Below, piece by piece: positions 43,280 to 52,459 of a stretch of DNA of 64,000 nucleotides. Positions within the stretch are counted from its first letter, which is position 1. Each line of letters opens with the position of its first letter. Below the pieces are notes generated by a model. It searched no databases. It had not been told where the DNA came from and saw nothing but the letters and a program-made list of their open reading frames with translations. The translations under genes were made by a program, and so were the position numbers. Location: the NCBI GenBank assembly GCA_027692465.1, contig JAQEYU010000004.1, positions 143,865 through 207,864 of the forward strand, read 5' to 3'. This stretch comes from Enterococcaceae bacterium OF42-14pH9A. GTDB lineage: Bacteria; Bacillota; Bacilli; Lactobacillales; Enterococcaceae.

Positions 43280-45088
43280 ATGAAAAGAATCAACTTCACC
43301 CAAATCACCATCACCGACCCATTCTGGACGCCTAAGCTGAACCAGTGGAAGCAGGTCTTGATTCGGACGTGTCTGGATAAATGTTATGAAAGCGGCAGAA
43401 TCGATAACTTCAAAAAAGCCGGGGGACTGATTTCCGGTGAGTTCAAAGGGATCTATTTTGATGATTCCGATGTCTACAAAGTGCTGGAAGGTGCCGCTTA
43501 TTTTCTGCAGCTGGAAGAGGATCCGGCATTGGAAGCTGAGATTGATCAGATCATCAGTTACATTGCCGCTGCTCAGGAAGAGGACGGGTATCTGGTTACC
43601 TACTACACGCTGGTGGAGCCGGCAAACAAATGGACGGATATGGAGCGTCATGAAATGTACTGTGGCGGTCATTTGATGGAGGCCGCAGTCGCTTATTATC
43701 AAGCGACCGGCAAACAAACCCTTTTAACAGTTGCCAAGAAATTGGCTGATCACTATCTGGCGGTATTCGGTGAAGGCAAACGAAACTGGGTAGAGGGCCA
43801 CGAGGAGATTGAGCTGGCGCTGGTCAAGTTGGCAAAGGTAACGCAACGTCAAGAATACCTGGATTTTGCTAAATGGCTGTTGGGACAGCGGGGACACGGT
43901 CTGGGTCAAGGGATGATCTGGGATAAGCCCAACTGGGGACCGGCGTACTGTCAAGATGACGTACCGGTGACAAAGATCAGCCAGGCAGTCGGCCATTCCG
44001 TACGTGCAGTCTATCTGTACACTGCGATGGCGGAAATCTTTGAAAGTGAACACGATGAAAAGTATCTTGAAGCGTTGACAGCGGTCTGGGAGGATATCAC
44101 GCAAAAGAAAATGTATATCACTGGTGGGATTGGCTCTTCAAGGGAGAATGAAGGCTTCAAAGAACCCTATCAGCTGCCTGACGAAAGTGCCTATTGCGAA
44201 ACTTGTGCCTCAATCGGCGAAGTCTTTTTCAATCAGCAGATGAATTTAATCACTGATGAAGCAAAATACGCAGATATCATCGAACGCTGTCTTTACAATG
44301 GGATCCTTTCCGGTATTTCTCAAGAGGGGAATAAGTTTTTCTATACGAATCCTTTAGCATCAGTGGGGGACCATCATCGCAGCGAGTGGTTCGGAACCTC
44401 GTGCTGTCCGACGAATCTGTCGCGATTTCTGCCTTCTTTGGGGAACTACCTTTACAGCGAGTCAGATGACGGTCAAATTCTGACGGTGAATCAGTATATC
44501 GGCAGCGAGTATACCAAGCCTGGTGCGAAAGGGTACGTGAAACTTTCTTCTGACATGCCATGGCAAGGCAGCTGTACGATCACTGTCGCAGCCGCTTCCG
44601 GTTATACCGGTTTGCGGTTACGTCGGCCATTTTGGAGTCGTAATCACCAAATCCTTGTAAATGGTAAGAAAATCAACTGTCAGGCAGATGCTGCCGGTTA
44701 TCTGACGCTGGAGCTGAGGCAGGAGGCTGAAATGGTTATTTCAGTGGCCTTTGAAAATACGGTCCGGGAAATGTATGCTCACCGACATGTATTGAGTCAT
44801 CAAGGCAAACTGGCGATCATGAAAGGCCCGTTGGTGTATTGTGCGGAAAAAATCGATAATCCTGATCGTTATTATGATGAACTGGCGTTGGCGCCCGGGA
44901 GCAGCTATCAACGACAATGGGACGATGAGTTGTCCTGCGAACGATTGATCTTTGATAAGGCATCAACTGAGGGGATGGAGCGGCAGCCGCTGCAGCTGAT
45001 TCCCTACTATGCTTGGGACAATCGCAAGCCCGGTTACATGAAAGTCTGGCTCGACAGAATCGATTCAGCTGCGTTGTATCATTCCTGA
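43280..45088 (+). CDS. GH127 beta-L-arabinofuranosidase
   Basis: 602 residues. The zinc-thiolate site of HypBA1-type enzymes is visible: Glu307 and Cys309 in AYCETCASIGE, and Cys375-Cys376 in GTSCCPTNLSRFL, where the equivalent of the first Cys (375) is the catalytic nucleophile. MYITGGIGSSRENEGF is the family signature and probably carries the acid/base Glu. GGTGGAAAAAATATAA precedes the ATG. No signal peptide, so it cleaves imported arabinosides such as those from hydroxyproline-rich glycoproteins. Confidence 0.92.
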   Translation: MKRINFTQITITDPFWTPKLNQWKQVLIRTCLDKCYESGRIDNFKKAGGLISGEFKGIYFDDSDVYKVLEGAAYFLQLEEDPALEAEIDQIISYIAAAQEEDGYLVTYYTLVEPANKWTDMERHEMYCGGHLMEAAVAYYQATGKQTLLTVAKKLADHYLAVFGEGKRNWVEGHEEIELALVKLAKVTQRQEYLDFAKWLLGQRGHGLGQGMIWDKPNWGPAYCQDDVPVTKISQAVGHSVRAVYLYTAMAEIFESEHDEKYLEALTAVWEDITQKKMYITGGIGSSRENEGFKEPYQLPDESAYCETCASIGEVFFNQQMNLITDEAKYADIIERCLYNGILSGISQEGNKFFYTNPLASVGDHHRSEWFGTSCCPTNLSRFLPSLGNYLYSESDDGQILTVNQYIGSEYTKPGAKGYVKLSSDMPWQGSCTITVAAASGYTGLRLRRPFWSRNHQILVNGKKINCQADAAGYLTLELRQEAEMVISVAFENTVREMYAHRHVLSHQGKLAIMKGPLVYCAEKIDNPDRYYDELALAPGSSYQRQWDDELSCERLIFDKASTEGMERQPLQLIPYYAWDNRKPGYMKVWLDRIDSAALYHS

Positions 45089-45155
45089 AAAACGCAAGCT
45101 GTTTTACGATTGACGGCGCCGTTATTTGACAAGGCTTTGTCCGTACTACTTCTCG

Positions 45156-45204
45156 AGGGACCGACTCACGACAATCGTCTATCATGAGTCGGTCCCTTGT
45201 TTTA
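45156..45204 (+). terminator. Hairpin, possible partial terminator after GH127
   Basis: AGGGACCGACTCA pairs perfectly with TGAGTCGGTCCCT, followed by TGTTTT. The interrupted T run suggests partial termination or RNA processing before the second GH2 gene. Confidence 0.65.
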
Positions 45205-45323
45205 GAGGTGCAATAAAATGTGTGGCAGCCGCAGATCCGGCTGGATTGGTGCGGCTGCATTCTGAAGCGCGGGTACTTTATCCGCAAGAAAAATTCGTAA
45301 AAAAGATAATGGAGAAGCAAACA

Positions 45324-47159
45324 ATGACAACTAGACACAGACCTGAATACCCACGGCCGCAATTTGTGCGGCAAGAGTGGCTGAATTTGAACGGCACTTG
45401 GGATTTTACATTTGCCGATGGACCGGAGGAGGAATTTACCGCCGAGACAGTTGTTTTTGATCGGCAGATTGAGGTCCCTTTTTGCTTTCAATCCAAACTG
45501 AGCGGGATCGGTGAGACCGGTTATCATGACCGGGTATGGTACCACCGGGAGTTTGAAGTGCCCGCCGAGTGGCAAGGTCAACAGGTACTGCTGAATTTCG
45601 GTGCCGTGGATTATCGCTGCCGGGTCTATGTGAACGATCGCTACATAGGAAACCACACCGGCGGACACACTTCCTTTGCCTTTGATATTACTGAAGCCTT
45701 AGCTGGCAGTTTCGGGGCAGGAAAAGTTCACACCTTGAAAGTAGCGGTCACTGATCCTTCAAAAGACGAGCGAATCCCTCGAGGCAAGCAATATTGGCAA
45801 GAAGCGTCGGCGGCAATCTGGTATACCCGGACCACCGGGATCTGGCAGACGGTCTGGCTGGAGCCGGTTGCCAAAGATGCCCATATCGAAGACCTGCGTT
45901 TTACACCGGATTTCGATCATGGGATGATCGGTATCCGCTATCGGTTGGCAGGAGATCTTAGCGGCAAGCGCGTGAAGACTGTGATCAGCTACCAGGGGCA
46001 GGTGCTGGTGGAAGAAGTTCAAACACTTCATGACCCGCATTTGAAAAAGAGCTTCTATCTGTTTAACTACGAGGCCGATCGCAGTGATTTTCACGGACAG
46101 GGTTGGACCTGGTCGCCGGAGACGCCGAATCTCTACGATGTGGAAGTGACCCTTTTGGATCGTGATGCCACCGGCCAAGAGGCGGTACTGGATCATGTCG
46201 GCAGTTATTTCGGGTTGCGGAAAGTCCATATCCAGGATGGGATGGTTCATTTGAACAATCGGCCTTACTATCAAAAACTGGTGCTTGATCAAGGCTATTG
46301 GCCGGACTCCTTGATGACGGCGCCGACCGATGATGACTTTGTCAAAGATATCCGGCTGGCCAAAGAGATGGGATTCAACGGCTGCCGCAAACATCAAACG
46401 GTGGCTGACCCGCGGTTTTTGTATTGGGCCGATCGAATGGGTTTTCTGGTTTGGGGCGAATGCGCCGCGCCCTCGGTCTTTTCCGAAGAGGGGGCAGAAG
46501 CGCTGACTGCGGAGTGGTTTGAGATCATCCGACGGGACTACAACCATCCGGCTATCGTGACCTGGGTACCTATCAATGAGAGCTGGGGCGTGCCGGAGAT
46601 TGCTGTCGACCGTCAGCAGCAGCATTTTTCCCAAGCTATCTATCATACGATCCACGCTTTGGATACGACGCGCCCGGTGATCTCAAATGACGGCTGGGAG
46701 ATGACGGAGACAGATATTTCAGCAATCCATAGCTACATCCATGGCGCCTCTGACCAGCCGGAAATGTATCAGGCATTTGTGGAAGATCTGCGGACCAGAG
46801 AAAGTATCCTCGGCTCAGAACCCAATCGCCGCAAGCTTTACTGTCCGGGCTTCTCGTATCAGGGGGAACCTTTTATGCTGACGGAGTGTGGCGGGATCGG
46901 TTATGATCCGAATGCAGAAGGCTGGGGCTATACCCGGGCTGAATCAGCAGAGGGCTTTTTAAAAGATTACGAGCGAATCGTCAAAGCAATCTACCATTCA
47001 GAAGTACTGAACGGTTTTTGTTACACCCAGCTGACAGATGTCGAGCAGGAGAAAAACGGCCTGTTGACTGCCGACCGTCAGCCGAAAGTACCGACAGAAC
47101 AAATCGCTGCCATCAATGGTCAATGGCATCCCATGACTATCAAAAAGCGCGGCGTATAA
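45324..47159 (+). CDS. GH2-family glycosidase 2
   Basis: 611 residues from ATG 45324, nine bases after GGAG; the frame is open upstream through the hairpin, but the GH2 match starts at RPEYPRPQFVRQEWLNLNGTWDF. It is a paralogue of the enzyme at 37877. The acid/base is Glu419 in WVPINESWG and the nucleophile Glu521 in MLTECGGIGY, with Cys in place of the Phe seen after Glu in the paralogue. The two copies suggest two related linkages in one glycan. Cytosolic. Confidence 0.86.
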   Translation: MTTRHRPEYPRPQFVRQEWLNLNGTWDFTFADGPEEEFTAETVVFDRQIEVPFCFQSKLSGIGETGYHDRVWYHREFEVPAEWQGQQVLLNFGAVDYRCRVYVNDRYIGNHTGGHTSFAFDITEALAGSFGAGKVHTLKVAVTDPSKDERIPRGKQYWQEASAAIWYTRTTGIWQTVWLEPVAKDAHIEDLRFTPDFDHGMIGIRYRLAGDLSGKRVKTVISYQGQVLVEEVQTLHDPHLKKSFYLFNYEADRSDFHGQGWTWSPETPNLYDVEVTLLDRDATGQEAVLDHVGSYFGLRKVHIQDGMVHLNNRPYYQKLVLDQGYWPDSLMTAPTDDDFVKDIRLAKEMGFNGCRKHQTVADPRFLYWADRMGFLVWGECAAPSVFSEEGAEALTAEWFEIIRRDYNHPAIVTWVPINESWGVPEIAVDRQQQHFSQAIYHTIHALDTTRPVISNDGWEMTETDISAIHSYIHGASDQPEMYQAFVEDLRTRESILGSEPNRRKLYCPGFSYQGEPFMLTECGGIGYDPNAEGWGYTRAESAEGFLKDYERIVKAIYHSEVLNGFCYTQLTDVEQEKNGLLTADRQPKVPTEQIAAINGQWHPMTIKKRGV

Positions 47160-47375
47160 GAAAGATTTTGTAACCGATCTTACACAAACTTGAATAACTG
47201 AAGCGTGTCTGGAAAGTTCAGCGGCATTCAGATTTTGGCGGACCGTTTACGAAATCGCGGTGAAAAGCACAGTTTATGTAGAGGAGCAATCCGGATTTTC
47301 ACCGCCGATTTCGATAGAGAAAGCCCGAATCGCTGCCGCTGGCGTTTTCAGATGTGCTCTGGATTGGAGAATCCC
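47160..47375. other. Spacer with an R2 repeat before the GtaA-like gene
   Basis: The spacer is almost entirely the R2 copy 47203-47359; no promoter of its own is clear. The following gene is probably read from the operon 2 promoter. Confidence 0.55.
47203..47359 (+). repeat. R2 interspersed repeat, full copy 2
   Basis: Bounded by GCGTGTCTGGAAAG and CTGGCGTTTTCAGATGTGC. It aligns with the reverse complement of 29331-29490 over its whole length, with many substitutions in the middle. The inside reads GAAATCGCGGTGAAAAGCAC and TTATGTAGAGGAGCA. Confidence 0.78.
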
Positions 47376-49400
47376 ATGACAAAAGTAACCCGAGCGGCAT
47401 CTGTTCCGCTGATTTTGAGTGATCCTTATTTTTCGGTCTGGTCACCGGCGGATCGGCTGACCGACTGCGATACCCAAAGCTGGACCGGCAAAGAGCAGCC
47501 GGTGCGCGGCTATGTGACAGTGGGGGAGACGACCTTTCGCTTTATGGGGGCTGATCCGCTGATTCCGGCGCTCCCCCAGACCGGACTGGAAGTGACCGCC
47601 ACCCAGACGACCTATCAGTTTGAAAACGACTGGTTAACACTGACAGTGAGATTTTCAACGGACCTGGATCTGACACAGCTGCAGAAAATCTCTGAGCCGG
47701 TGACAGTGATTACCACCTGTGCTGAAACGAAGAAATCAGCAGCCGGGGAGCCGGTACTGATCAAGCTGGCTTTTTCCGAAGAACTCTGCCGGGATTCGGC
47801 AGCAAAAGAGCCGCTGCATTGGCGGTCCCTCACCACCCCAACGGAAAAAATGGTCTGGATGGGTAAAGCCCGCCAGTCACCGCTGGATTCCACCGGTGAT
47901 CTGATCGACATCAACTGGGGCTACCTGTATTTGGCGGCGGCCGGCGATCTGGCTATCCAGTATCAAAAGGACCGGGAATTCTTGACCGCTGCTTATCCGA
48001 TCACAGCTGACGGGACGGAGACCGCGATTTTGGTGGCTTACGATGACATCCATGCCATCAATTATTTTGGGACGCCTACCAATGCCTTGTGGAAAGAGGG
48101 CTACAGCGGGATTTGCGAGCTGTTGCAGCACTATCTCAAAGAATTGCCGCAACGTTTGGCCAGCTGTCGCCGAATCGATGAGCAGGTGGCGGCAGCCGCC
48201 CTTGCAGCCGGCGGGGAAACGCTGGATTTCCTCACCGCTTTCAGTTACCGCCAATCCATTTGCGCCCACAAGCTGATCAGAGATCCGGAAGGGGAGATCG
48301 TCTTTTTATCCAAAGAGTGCAGCTCCAACGGCTGTATCGGCACCGTCGATATCAGTTACCCGTCGATGCCGCTGTACCTTTTGTATCAACCGGAGCTGGT
48401 GAAGGGAATGATCCGGCCGGTCTACAAATTTGCGGCACTGCCGGTCTGGGAGTTTGATTTTGCCCCTCACGATGTCGGCCGTTACCCTTACGCCACCGGT
48501 CAAGTCTACAGTGAGGTCTACCGGCCAAACTCCAAAGACTGGTCCGATCGGGGGCCGCGGGATACCATTTATGATTACTACCAGCTGCCTGCCGGACAAG
48601 ATGTCTATACCGAAGAACATCAGATGCCCATTGAAGAATGCGGCAATATGCTGGCGCTGGTGTCGGCAGCCTGCCTGACAGACGGCGATGAGGCTTTTTT
48701 CAGACGTTATCTGGACACCAATCGCAAATGGGCGGACTATCTGGCAGCTTACGGGCAAGATCCGGAAAATCAGCTGTGCACCGACGATTTTGCCGGCCAT
48801 CTGGCGCATAACTGCAATCTTTCCTTGAAGGCGATCAGCGCTTTGGGCCTGTTTGCCAAAGCGCTGACGACTTTCGGCGAGACAGCGGCCGGTGCAGCCT
48901 ATGCCGAAAAAGCGCAGGCGATGGCGCAAATCTGGCTGGCCACGGCTGTTTCTGACGGGGCGCATACACCGTTGGCTTTCGATCGTCCTGCCAGCTGGAG
49001 TCTGAAATACAATATTGTATGGGATGATCTCTATGAGCTGGGGCTGTTTCCGGCGGAGCTGATGGAAAAAGAGTTGGCCAAGTATCTCTCAGAAGCCAAC
49101 GAGTTCGGCATTCCTCTGGATGAGCGGGCAGACTACACAAAGGCCGACTGGATTTTGTGGTTGTCGATTTTTGCCAAAGATGCCGACACCATGGAAAAAA
49201 TGATCCGGCCGATCCGCCATTATCTGGAAAGTTGTGCTGATCGGGTGCCGTTTTCTGATTGGTATGACACCAAAGATGCTCATGTCATGAACTTCAAAAA
49301 CCGCACTGTCGTCGGCGCCATGTTCATGCCTTTATTGAAACAAAAACTGGCAGAAGCCGGTGCCAAGGGGAGAACCCGTTCCGCTGCGGCAGCAGACTGA
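47376..49400 (+). CDS. GtaA-like protein (DUF5127-DUF4965-DUF1793)
   Basis: 674 residues from ATG 47376, preceded by TTGGAGAATCCC. The start VTRAASVPLILSDPYFSVWSPADRLTD and later AFSYRQSICAHKLIRDPEGEIVFLSKECSSNGCIGTVD and HLAHNCNLSLKAISALGLFAKAL follow the fungal 'glutaminase A' architecture. Bacterial members are common in carbohydrate loci, and the fold (beta-sandwich plus alpha/alpha barrel) resembles glycosidases, so glutaminase activity is doubtful. No signal peptide. Confidence 0.82.
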   Translation: MTKVTRAASVPLILSDPYFSVWSPADRLTDCDTQSWTGKEQPVRGYVTVGETTFRFMGADPLIPALPQTGLEVTATQTTYQFENDWLTLTVRFSTDLDLTQLQKISEPVTVITTCAETKKSAAGEPVLIKLAFSEELCRDSAAKEPLHWRSLTTPTEKMVWMGKARQSPLDSTGDLIDINWGYLYLAAAGDLAIQYQKDREFLTAAYPITADGTETAILVAYDDIHAINYFGTPTNALWKEGYSGICELLQHYLKELPQRLASCRRIDEQVAAAALAAGGETLDFLTAFSYRQSICAHKLIRDPEGEIVFLSKECSSNGCIGTVDISYPSMPLYLLYQPELVKGMIRPVYKFAALPVWEFDFAPHDVGRYPYATGQVYSEVYRPNSKDWSDRGPRDTIYDYYQLPAGQDVYTEEHQMPIEECGNMLALVSAACLTDGDEAFFRRYLDTNRKWADYLAAYGQDPENQLCTDDFAGHLAHNCNLSLKAISALGLFAKALTTFGETAAGAAYAEKAQAMAQIWLATAVSDGAHTPLAFDRPASWSLKYNIVWDDLYELGLFPAELMEKELAKYLSEANEFGIPLDERADYTKADWILWLSIFAKDADTMEKMIRPIRHYLESCADRVPFSDWYDTKDAHVMNFKNRTVVGAMFMPLLKQKLAEAGAKGRTRSAAAAD

Positions 49401-49513
49401 TCCATTGCGTTGAACAGAACCGAGTCAAGGGAGCGGATATCTATGTAAGAGCGAACTTGATACATGATCATTGGTGTTTGTTGTCCTCAGAACTGTCCCC
49501 GACGAGATAAACT

Positions 49514-49572
49514 AAAAACCCCCGTCCCCGCCGCTTTTTGCTTGATGCTAAAAAGCAGCAGGGCGGGGGTTT
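49514..49572 (+). terminator. Terminator of glycan operon 2
   Basis: AAACCCCCGTCCCCGCCGC with a T run pairs with the complementary GC...GGGCGGGGGTTT. The long GC-rich stem lies about 115 bases after the GtaA-like gene and may work in both directions. Confidence 0.8.
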
Positions 49573-49697
49573 ATGGATTCGATTATAGGGATGTTTGCTG
49601 GCTTCAGCCTCGCCAGCTTTGCTAAGTAGTTGTCACTGGAGCATCGGAGCTGCATTTCGCCGCTACTTTCTGTTACACCCGCACTTCCCCAAAAAGC

Positions 49698-49748
49698 AAA
49701 AAAACCGCAGCCAGTCAGCTTTCTTTCGCTGATTGTCTGCGGTTTTTT
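49698..49748. terminator. Bidirectional terminator, end of GPH transporter gene
   Basis: AAAAAACCGCAG-CAGTCAGC pairs with GCTGATTG-CTGCGGTTTTTT. It has A and T runs on both sides and stands 31 bases after the minus-strand transporter stop. Confidence 0.85.
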
Positions 49749-49779
49749 CATTTCTTACAGAAGCTGCTGTCCCAAATGC

Positions 49780-51141
49780 CTAGTGACTTTTCCGAGCGAG
49801 GAGCTCTTCTTTGATCCGGCCTTCTTGTTTTTCGTATTTTCCGTAAAAGACCATCACCAAGGCGCCCAGGGCAAAGCAGATTGCCGGCAGCCAGATGAAG
49901 GAGAAGTGGATAGCGCTCAGTGCGGAAGCGGATTGTTCGACGTTGGGTTTGTAGCCGAATGACTCCATAATCATGGAAGGCAGGAAGCCGCCGATGCCGG
50001 AGCCCATCTTGATACAGAAGGAAGAACCCACGGCAGTCAGGAAGCCGGCTGCCCGGATGCCGTTTTTCCATTCGCCGTAATCGACGGTATCCGACAGCAT
50101 GGCAAATGGCATGGAGACGGCAATCCCGGTTCCCAGTGCAGTGATGATCCAAGAGCCGCACAAGAGAATAAAGTTGGAACCCGCCAGACCCAGGCAGATC
50201 TGGCCGGCAGCGGCGATCAAAAGACCCAAAATCATGGTGTGGGCTTTGGAGAGACGTTTGACGATGAACGGAATCATAGCGACACCGATGACTTGTGCCA
50301 AAACCAGACCGTTCAGGACCGAAGCCAGGTTTTTATTGTCCAGGTTGTATTGTGCGTAGTAGATGACCGTCGATGTACGGGCGGTGTTACCCAGCCAGTA
50401 CATGATATTGCCCAAGATGATGATTACCCAAGGCCAGTTGGATTTGACGGCCTTGAAGCTGTCTTTGATCGGCAGGGATTCATCGGAGGACTGGTTGATT
50501 TCTTCGGTCTTGGCAAAGGCGAAGAAGAACATCAGGATACCGATGATCGCATAGACCGCCGTTGTCATCAAGAATCCCTTCTGGTCGTTGCCGCCACCGA
50601 AAAAGGCCACCAGCGGCAATGTGAAGGAAGCAGTAACAAAGTAGCCCAGGTTCCCGCCGATCATCCGGAAAGAATTCAGCTGTACCCGTTCATCGGAATC
50701 GTTACTCAGGTTAGGCAGGATCGCCGTGATTGGTGTCGAAATCCCGGTATACAAGATCCCGGTGATCAGGTAAGTTACCATGGCGTAGATGGCCTTTTGA
50801 TGGGTCGGCAGCTCAGGGGTCAAGAAGGTCAGGACTAAAAACAGGCCAAACGGAACGGCCAGCCACAAAAACCAAGGGCGGCTCTTGCCGTATTTGGAAT
50901 TGGTGTGGTCGATGATCAGACCCCAGATCGGGGCATCCAATGAGTCGAAAATCCGCGCCACCAGCAGGATCGTACCGGCCATACCGACAGAGATACCGAA
51001 AACGTCGGTGTAAAAGTACAAGACGAAACTGGTGAGGGTACAATACAGCAGGTTGCCGGCCGTATCAGTACTGGAATAGGCCAGTTTGTTGATCAAAGAC
51101 AGCTTTTTAGGAGCTGCTTGCTTAGAAGATGTATTTTCCAC
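49780..51141 (-). CDS. GPH-family sugar:cation symporter (MFS)
   Basis: 453 residues, twelve membrane segments. The GPH/MelB signature is present: LINKLAYSSTDTAGNLLYCTL at the N-terminus, then ARIFDSLDAPIWGLIIDHTNSKYGKSRPWFLW, with the Asp typical for cation-coupled glycoside uptake. AAAGAAAGGTTCG lies upstream of the ATG. It is the last gene of a minus-strand cluster with an AraC regulator and a glycosidase-like protein. It probably imports the glycoside handled by that enzyme. Confidence 0.9.
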   Translation of the reverse strand: MENTSSKQAAPKKLSLINKLAYSSTDTAGNLLYCTLTSFVLYFYTDVFGISVGMAGTILLVARIFDSLDAPIWGLIIDHTNSKYGKSRPWFLWLAVPFGLFLVLTFLTPELPTHQKAIYAMVTYLITGILYTGISTPITAILPNLSNDSDERVQLNSFRMIGGNLGYFVTASFTLPLVAFFGGGNDQKGFLMTTAVYAIIGILMFFFAFAKTEEINQSSDESLPIKDSFKAVKSNWPWVIIILGNIMYWLGNTARTSTVIYYAQYNLDNKNLASVLNGLVLAQVIGVAMIPFIVKRLSKAHTMILGLLIAAAGQICLGLAGSNFILLCGSWIITALGTGIAVSMPFAMLSDTVDYGEWKNGIRAAGFLTAVGSSFCIKMGSGIGGFLPSMIMESFGYKPNVEQSASALSAIHFSFIWLPAICFALGALVMVFYGKYEKQEGRIKEELLARKSH

Positions 51142-51179
51142 GAAAATCGAACCTTTCTTTTGGTGTCATAAGAGTCAAG

Positions 51180-52043
51180 TCAATTGCGGTAATGCTGGCG
51201 ATACGCCCGCGGAGAGAGGCCTTCTCGTTTTTTGAAGCGCTCAGAGAAGTAGACCTCGGAGCTGAAGCCGACAAGGGCTGTGATGCTTTTGATAGGCTCG
51301 TCGGTGTGCAGCAGGTAGCGCTTGGCGGTTTCGATGCGCAGGTCGCTCAGCAAAGCCATGGGGGTCTTGCCGAAAACGTGCTTGCAGGCTTTGGTTAAAT
51401 AATTGCTGTGGAGATGAAAATGCGCTGCCAGTGATTGATTATCCAACGGCTGGTCGAGATTTTTTTCCAAGTACAAGGAGATCTCCTCTCCCAAAATGGT
51501 CAAGCGATCCCGGTACACCCCCTGATCTTCCACATAGCGCAGAAATCTCAAAAAACGTTCTTCGGTCTGCCAGATGGCTTCAAAGCTGTCTTCTTGGGTG
51601 CTGTTCAAGATAGCATCGTACAATTCTGCGAACAACTGCGGTTCCTTGATCGTCACGAGCTTGGGCAGATGGATCGTATAAGAGCGCTGGTGGTAATGCA
51701 GCTCCGGGATCGGCAGCTCAGAGACGAAATAAGTCCGCTTCGTCCCCTGGTGCCACTGGGCCTTCGTGTAAAAATGCAGCCAGTCGATCTCGGTGTCGGT
51801 GTCCACCGGTCGATGAGCGAAATGATGCTGGTCCGGCAGTAGGATGAACAGCTGGTTGGGCCCGATAGTATAAGCTTTGTCGGCTTCTGTTAAATACAAG
51901 GTGCCGCGTTTAACGAAAATCAGATCAAAATAGCCGAGATTTTCCCGGTCGGGATGATTCTGTCCGGCTTGGAAGATTCGATGATTGCCTTCAATAAAAT
52001 CAGGAAAAGGGGGCAGTGAGATGGAGATAATTTCAGTTTCCAT
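51180..52043 (-). CDS. AraC-family regulator with cupin N-terminus
   Basis: 287 residues from ATG 52043, after AAGGAGTGACTGTT. The N-terminal half is a cupin-like sugar-sensing domain (YFDLIFVKRGTLYLTEADKAYTIGPNQLFILLPDQHHF). The C-terminal 100 residues are two HTH motifs (SLAAHFHLHSNYLTKACKHVFG, ITALVGFSSEVYFSERFKKREGLSPRAYR). It stands 38 bases before the transporter and after the glycosidase-like gene on the same strand, so it probably activates this cluster. Confidence 0.9.
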   Translation of the reverse strand: METEIISISLPPFPDFIEGNHRIFQAGQNHPDRENLGYFDLIFVKRGTLYLTEADKAYTIGPNQLFILLPDQHHFAHRPVDTDTEIDWLHFYTKAQWHQGTKRTYFVSELPIPELHYHQRSYTIHLPKLVTIKEPQLFAELYDAILNSTQEDSFEAIWQTEERFLRFLRYVEDQGVYRDRLTILGEEISLYLEKNLDQPLDNQSLAAHFHLHSNYLTKACKHVFGKTPMALLSDLRIETAKRYLLHTDEPIKSITALVGFSSEVYFSERFKKREGLSPRAYRQHYRN

Positions 52044-52225
52044 AACAGTCACTCCTTGAATGTTTTGTTAAAAGATACCAGACCGCGCCTTTGAACGGCG
52101 ATGGCTAGTCACTTAGCGGCGGCCGCCCGTCACGCGTTTCTTCATTCGGTTTTCTGCCGGCGCTTCCTCTGCGGTGATAAAGCAGCGGCCAGCCTGTGGG
52201 AGCTGTGGTCCTTTTCCTTATTATA

Positions 52226-52459
52226 TCAGGCGTTCAAGCGGGCACCCATGATATCGTTGATGATCTGTTTGATCTCGTTTTCTTTCATGTTGTTGAATTG
52301 GCGATCCTCTAATTTATTGAAATTATCTGCCGCTACAGCTGCTTCCAGATACAGCAGCAGCTGGGCTTTTATGAAGCTTTCGTTGTCTTGTGCGGCGGGC
52401 TTTTCTTTGTGGAGCAGTGCCAGAGCAAATTTTTCCGGATCGATGGTCAGTTTATTCAT
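52226..52459 (-). CDS. Small hypothetical protein coupled to the glycosidase-like gene
   Basis: 77 residues, ATG overlapping the stop of the preceding gene (52456-52459, ATGA type), with AAAGGAGGGAACTG just before it inside that gene. It is rich in Ala, Asn, Lys and Glu and predicted helical (SFIKAQLLLYLEAAVAADNFNKLED, then EIKQIINDIMGARL). No known family. The tight coupling and strong ribosome site support a real gene, possibly an accessory subunit. Confidence 0.65.
   Translation of the reverse strand: MNKLTIDPEKFALALLHKEKPAAQDNESFIKAQLLLYLEAAVAADNFNKLEDRQFNNMKENEIKQIINDIMGARLNA

Larger units (their letters stand above)
49401..49779. other. Convergent intergenic region with two terminators
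   Basis: Terminators at 49514-49572 and 49698-49748 separate glycan operon 2 (plus) from the GPH transporter gene (minus). Nothing else is seen. Confidence 0.7.

Noticed and set aside
45126..45323. N-terminal extension of the second GH2 enzyme
   Set aside because: It runs through a perfect hairpin and has no family similarity. The ATG at 45324 has a ribosome site and fits GH2 proteins.
47205..47375. N-terminal extension of the GtaA-like protein
   Set aside because: The sequence is the R2 repeat; the family match begins at ATG 47376.
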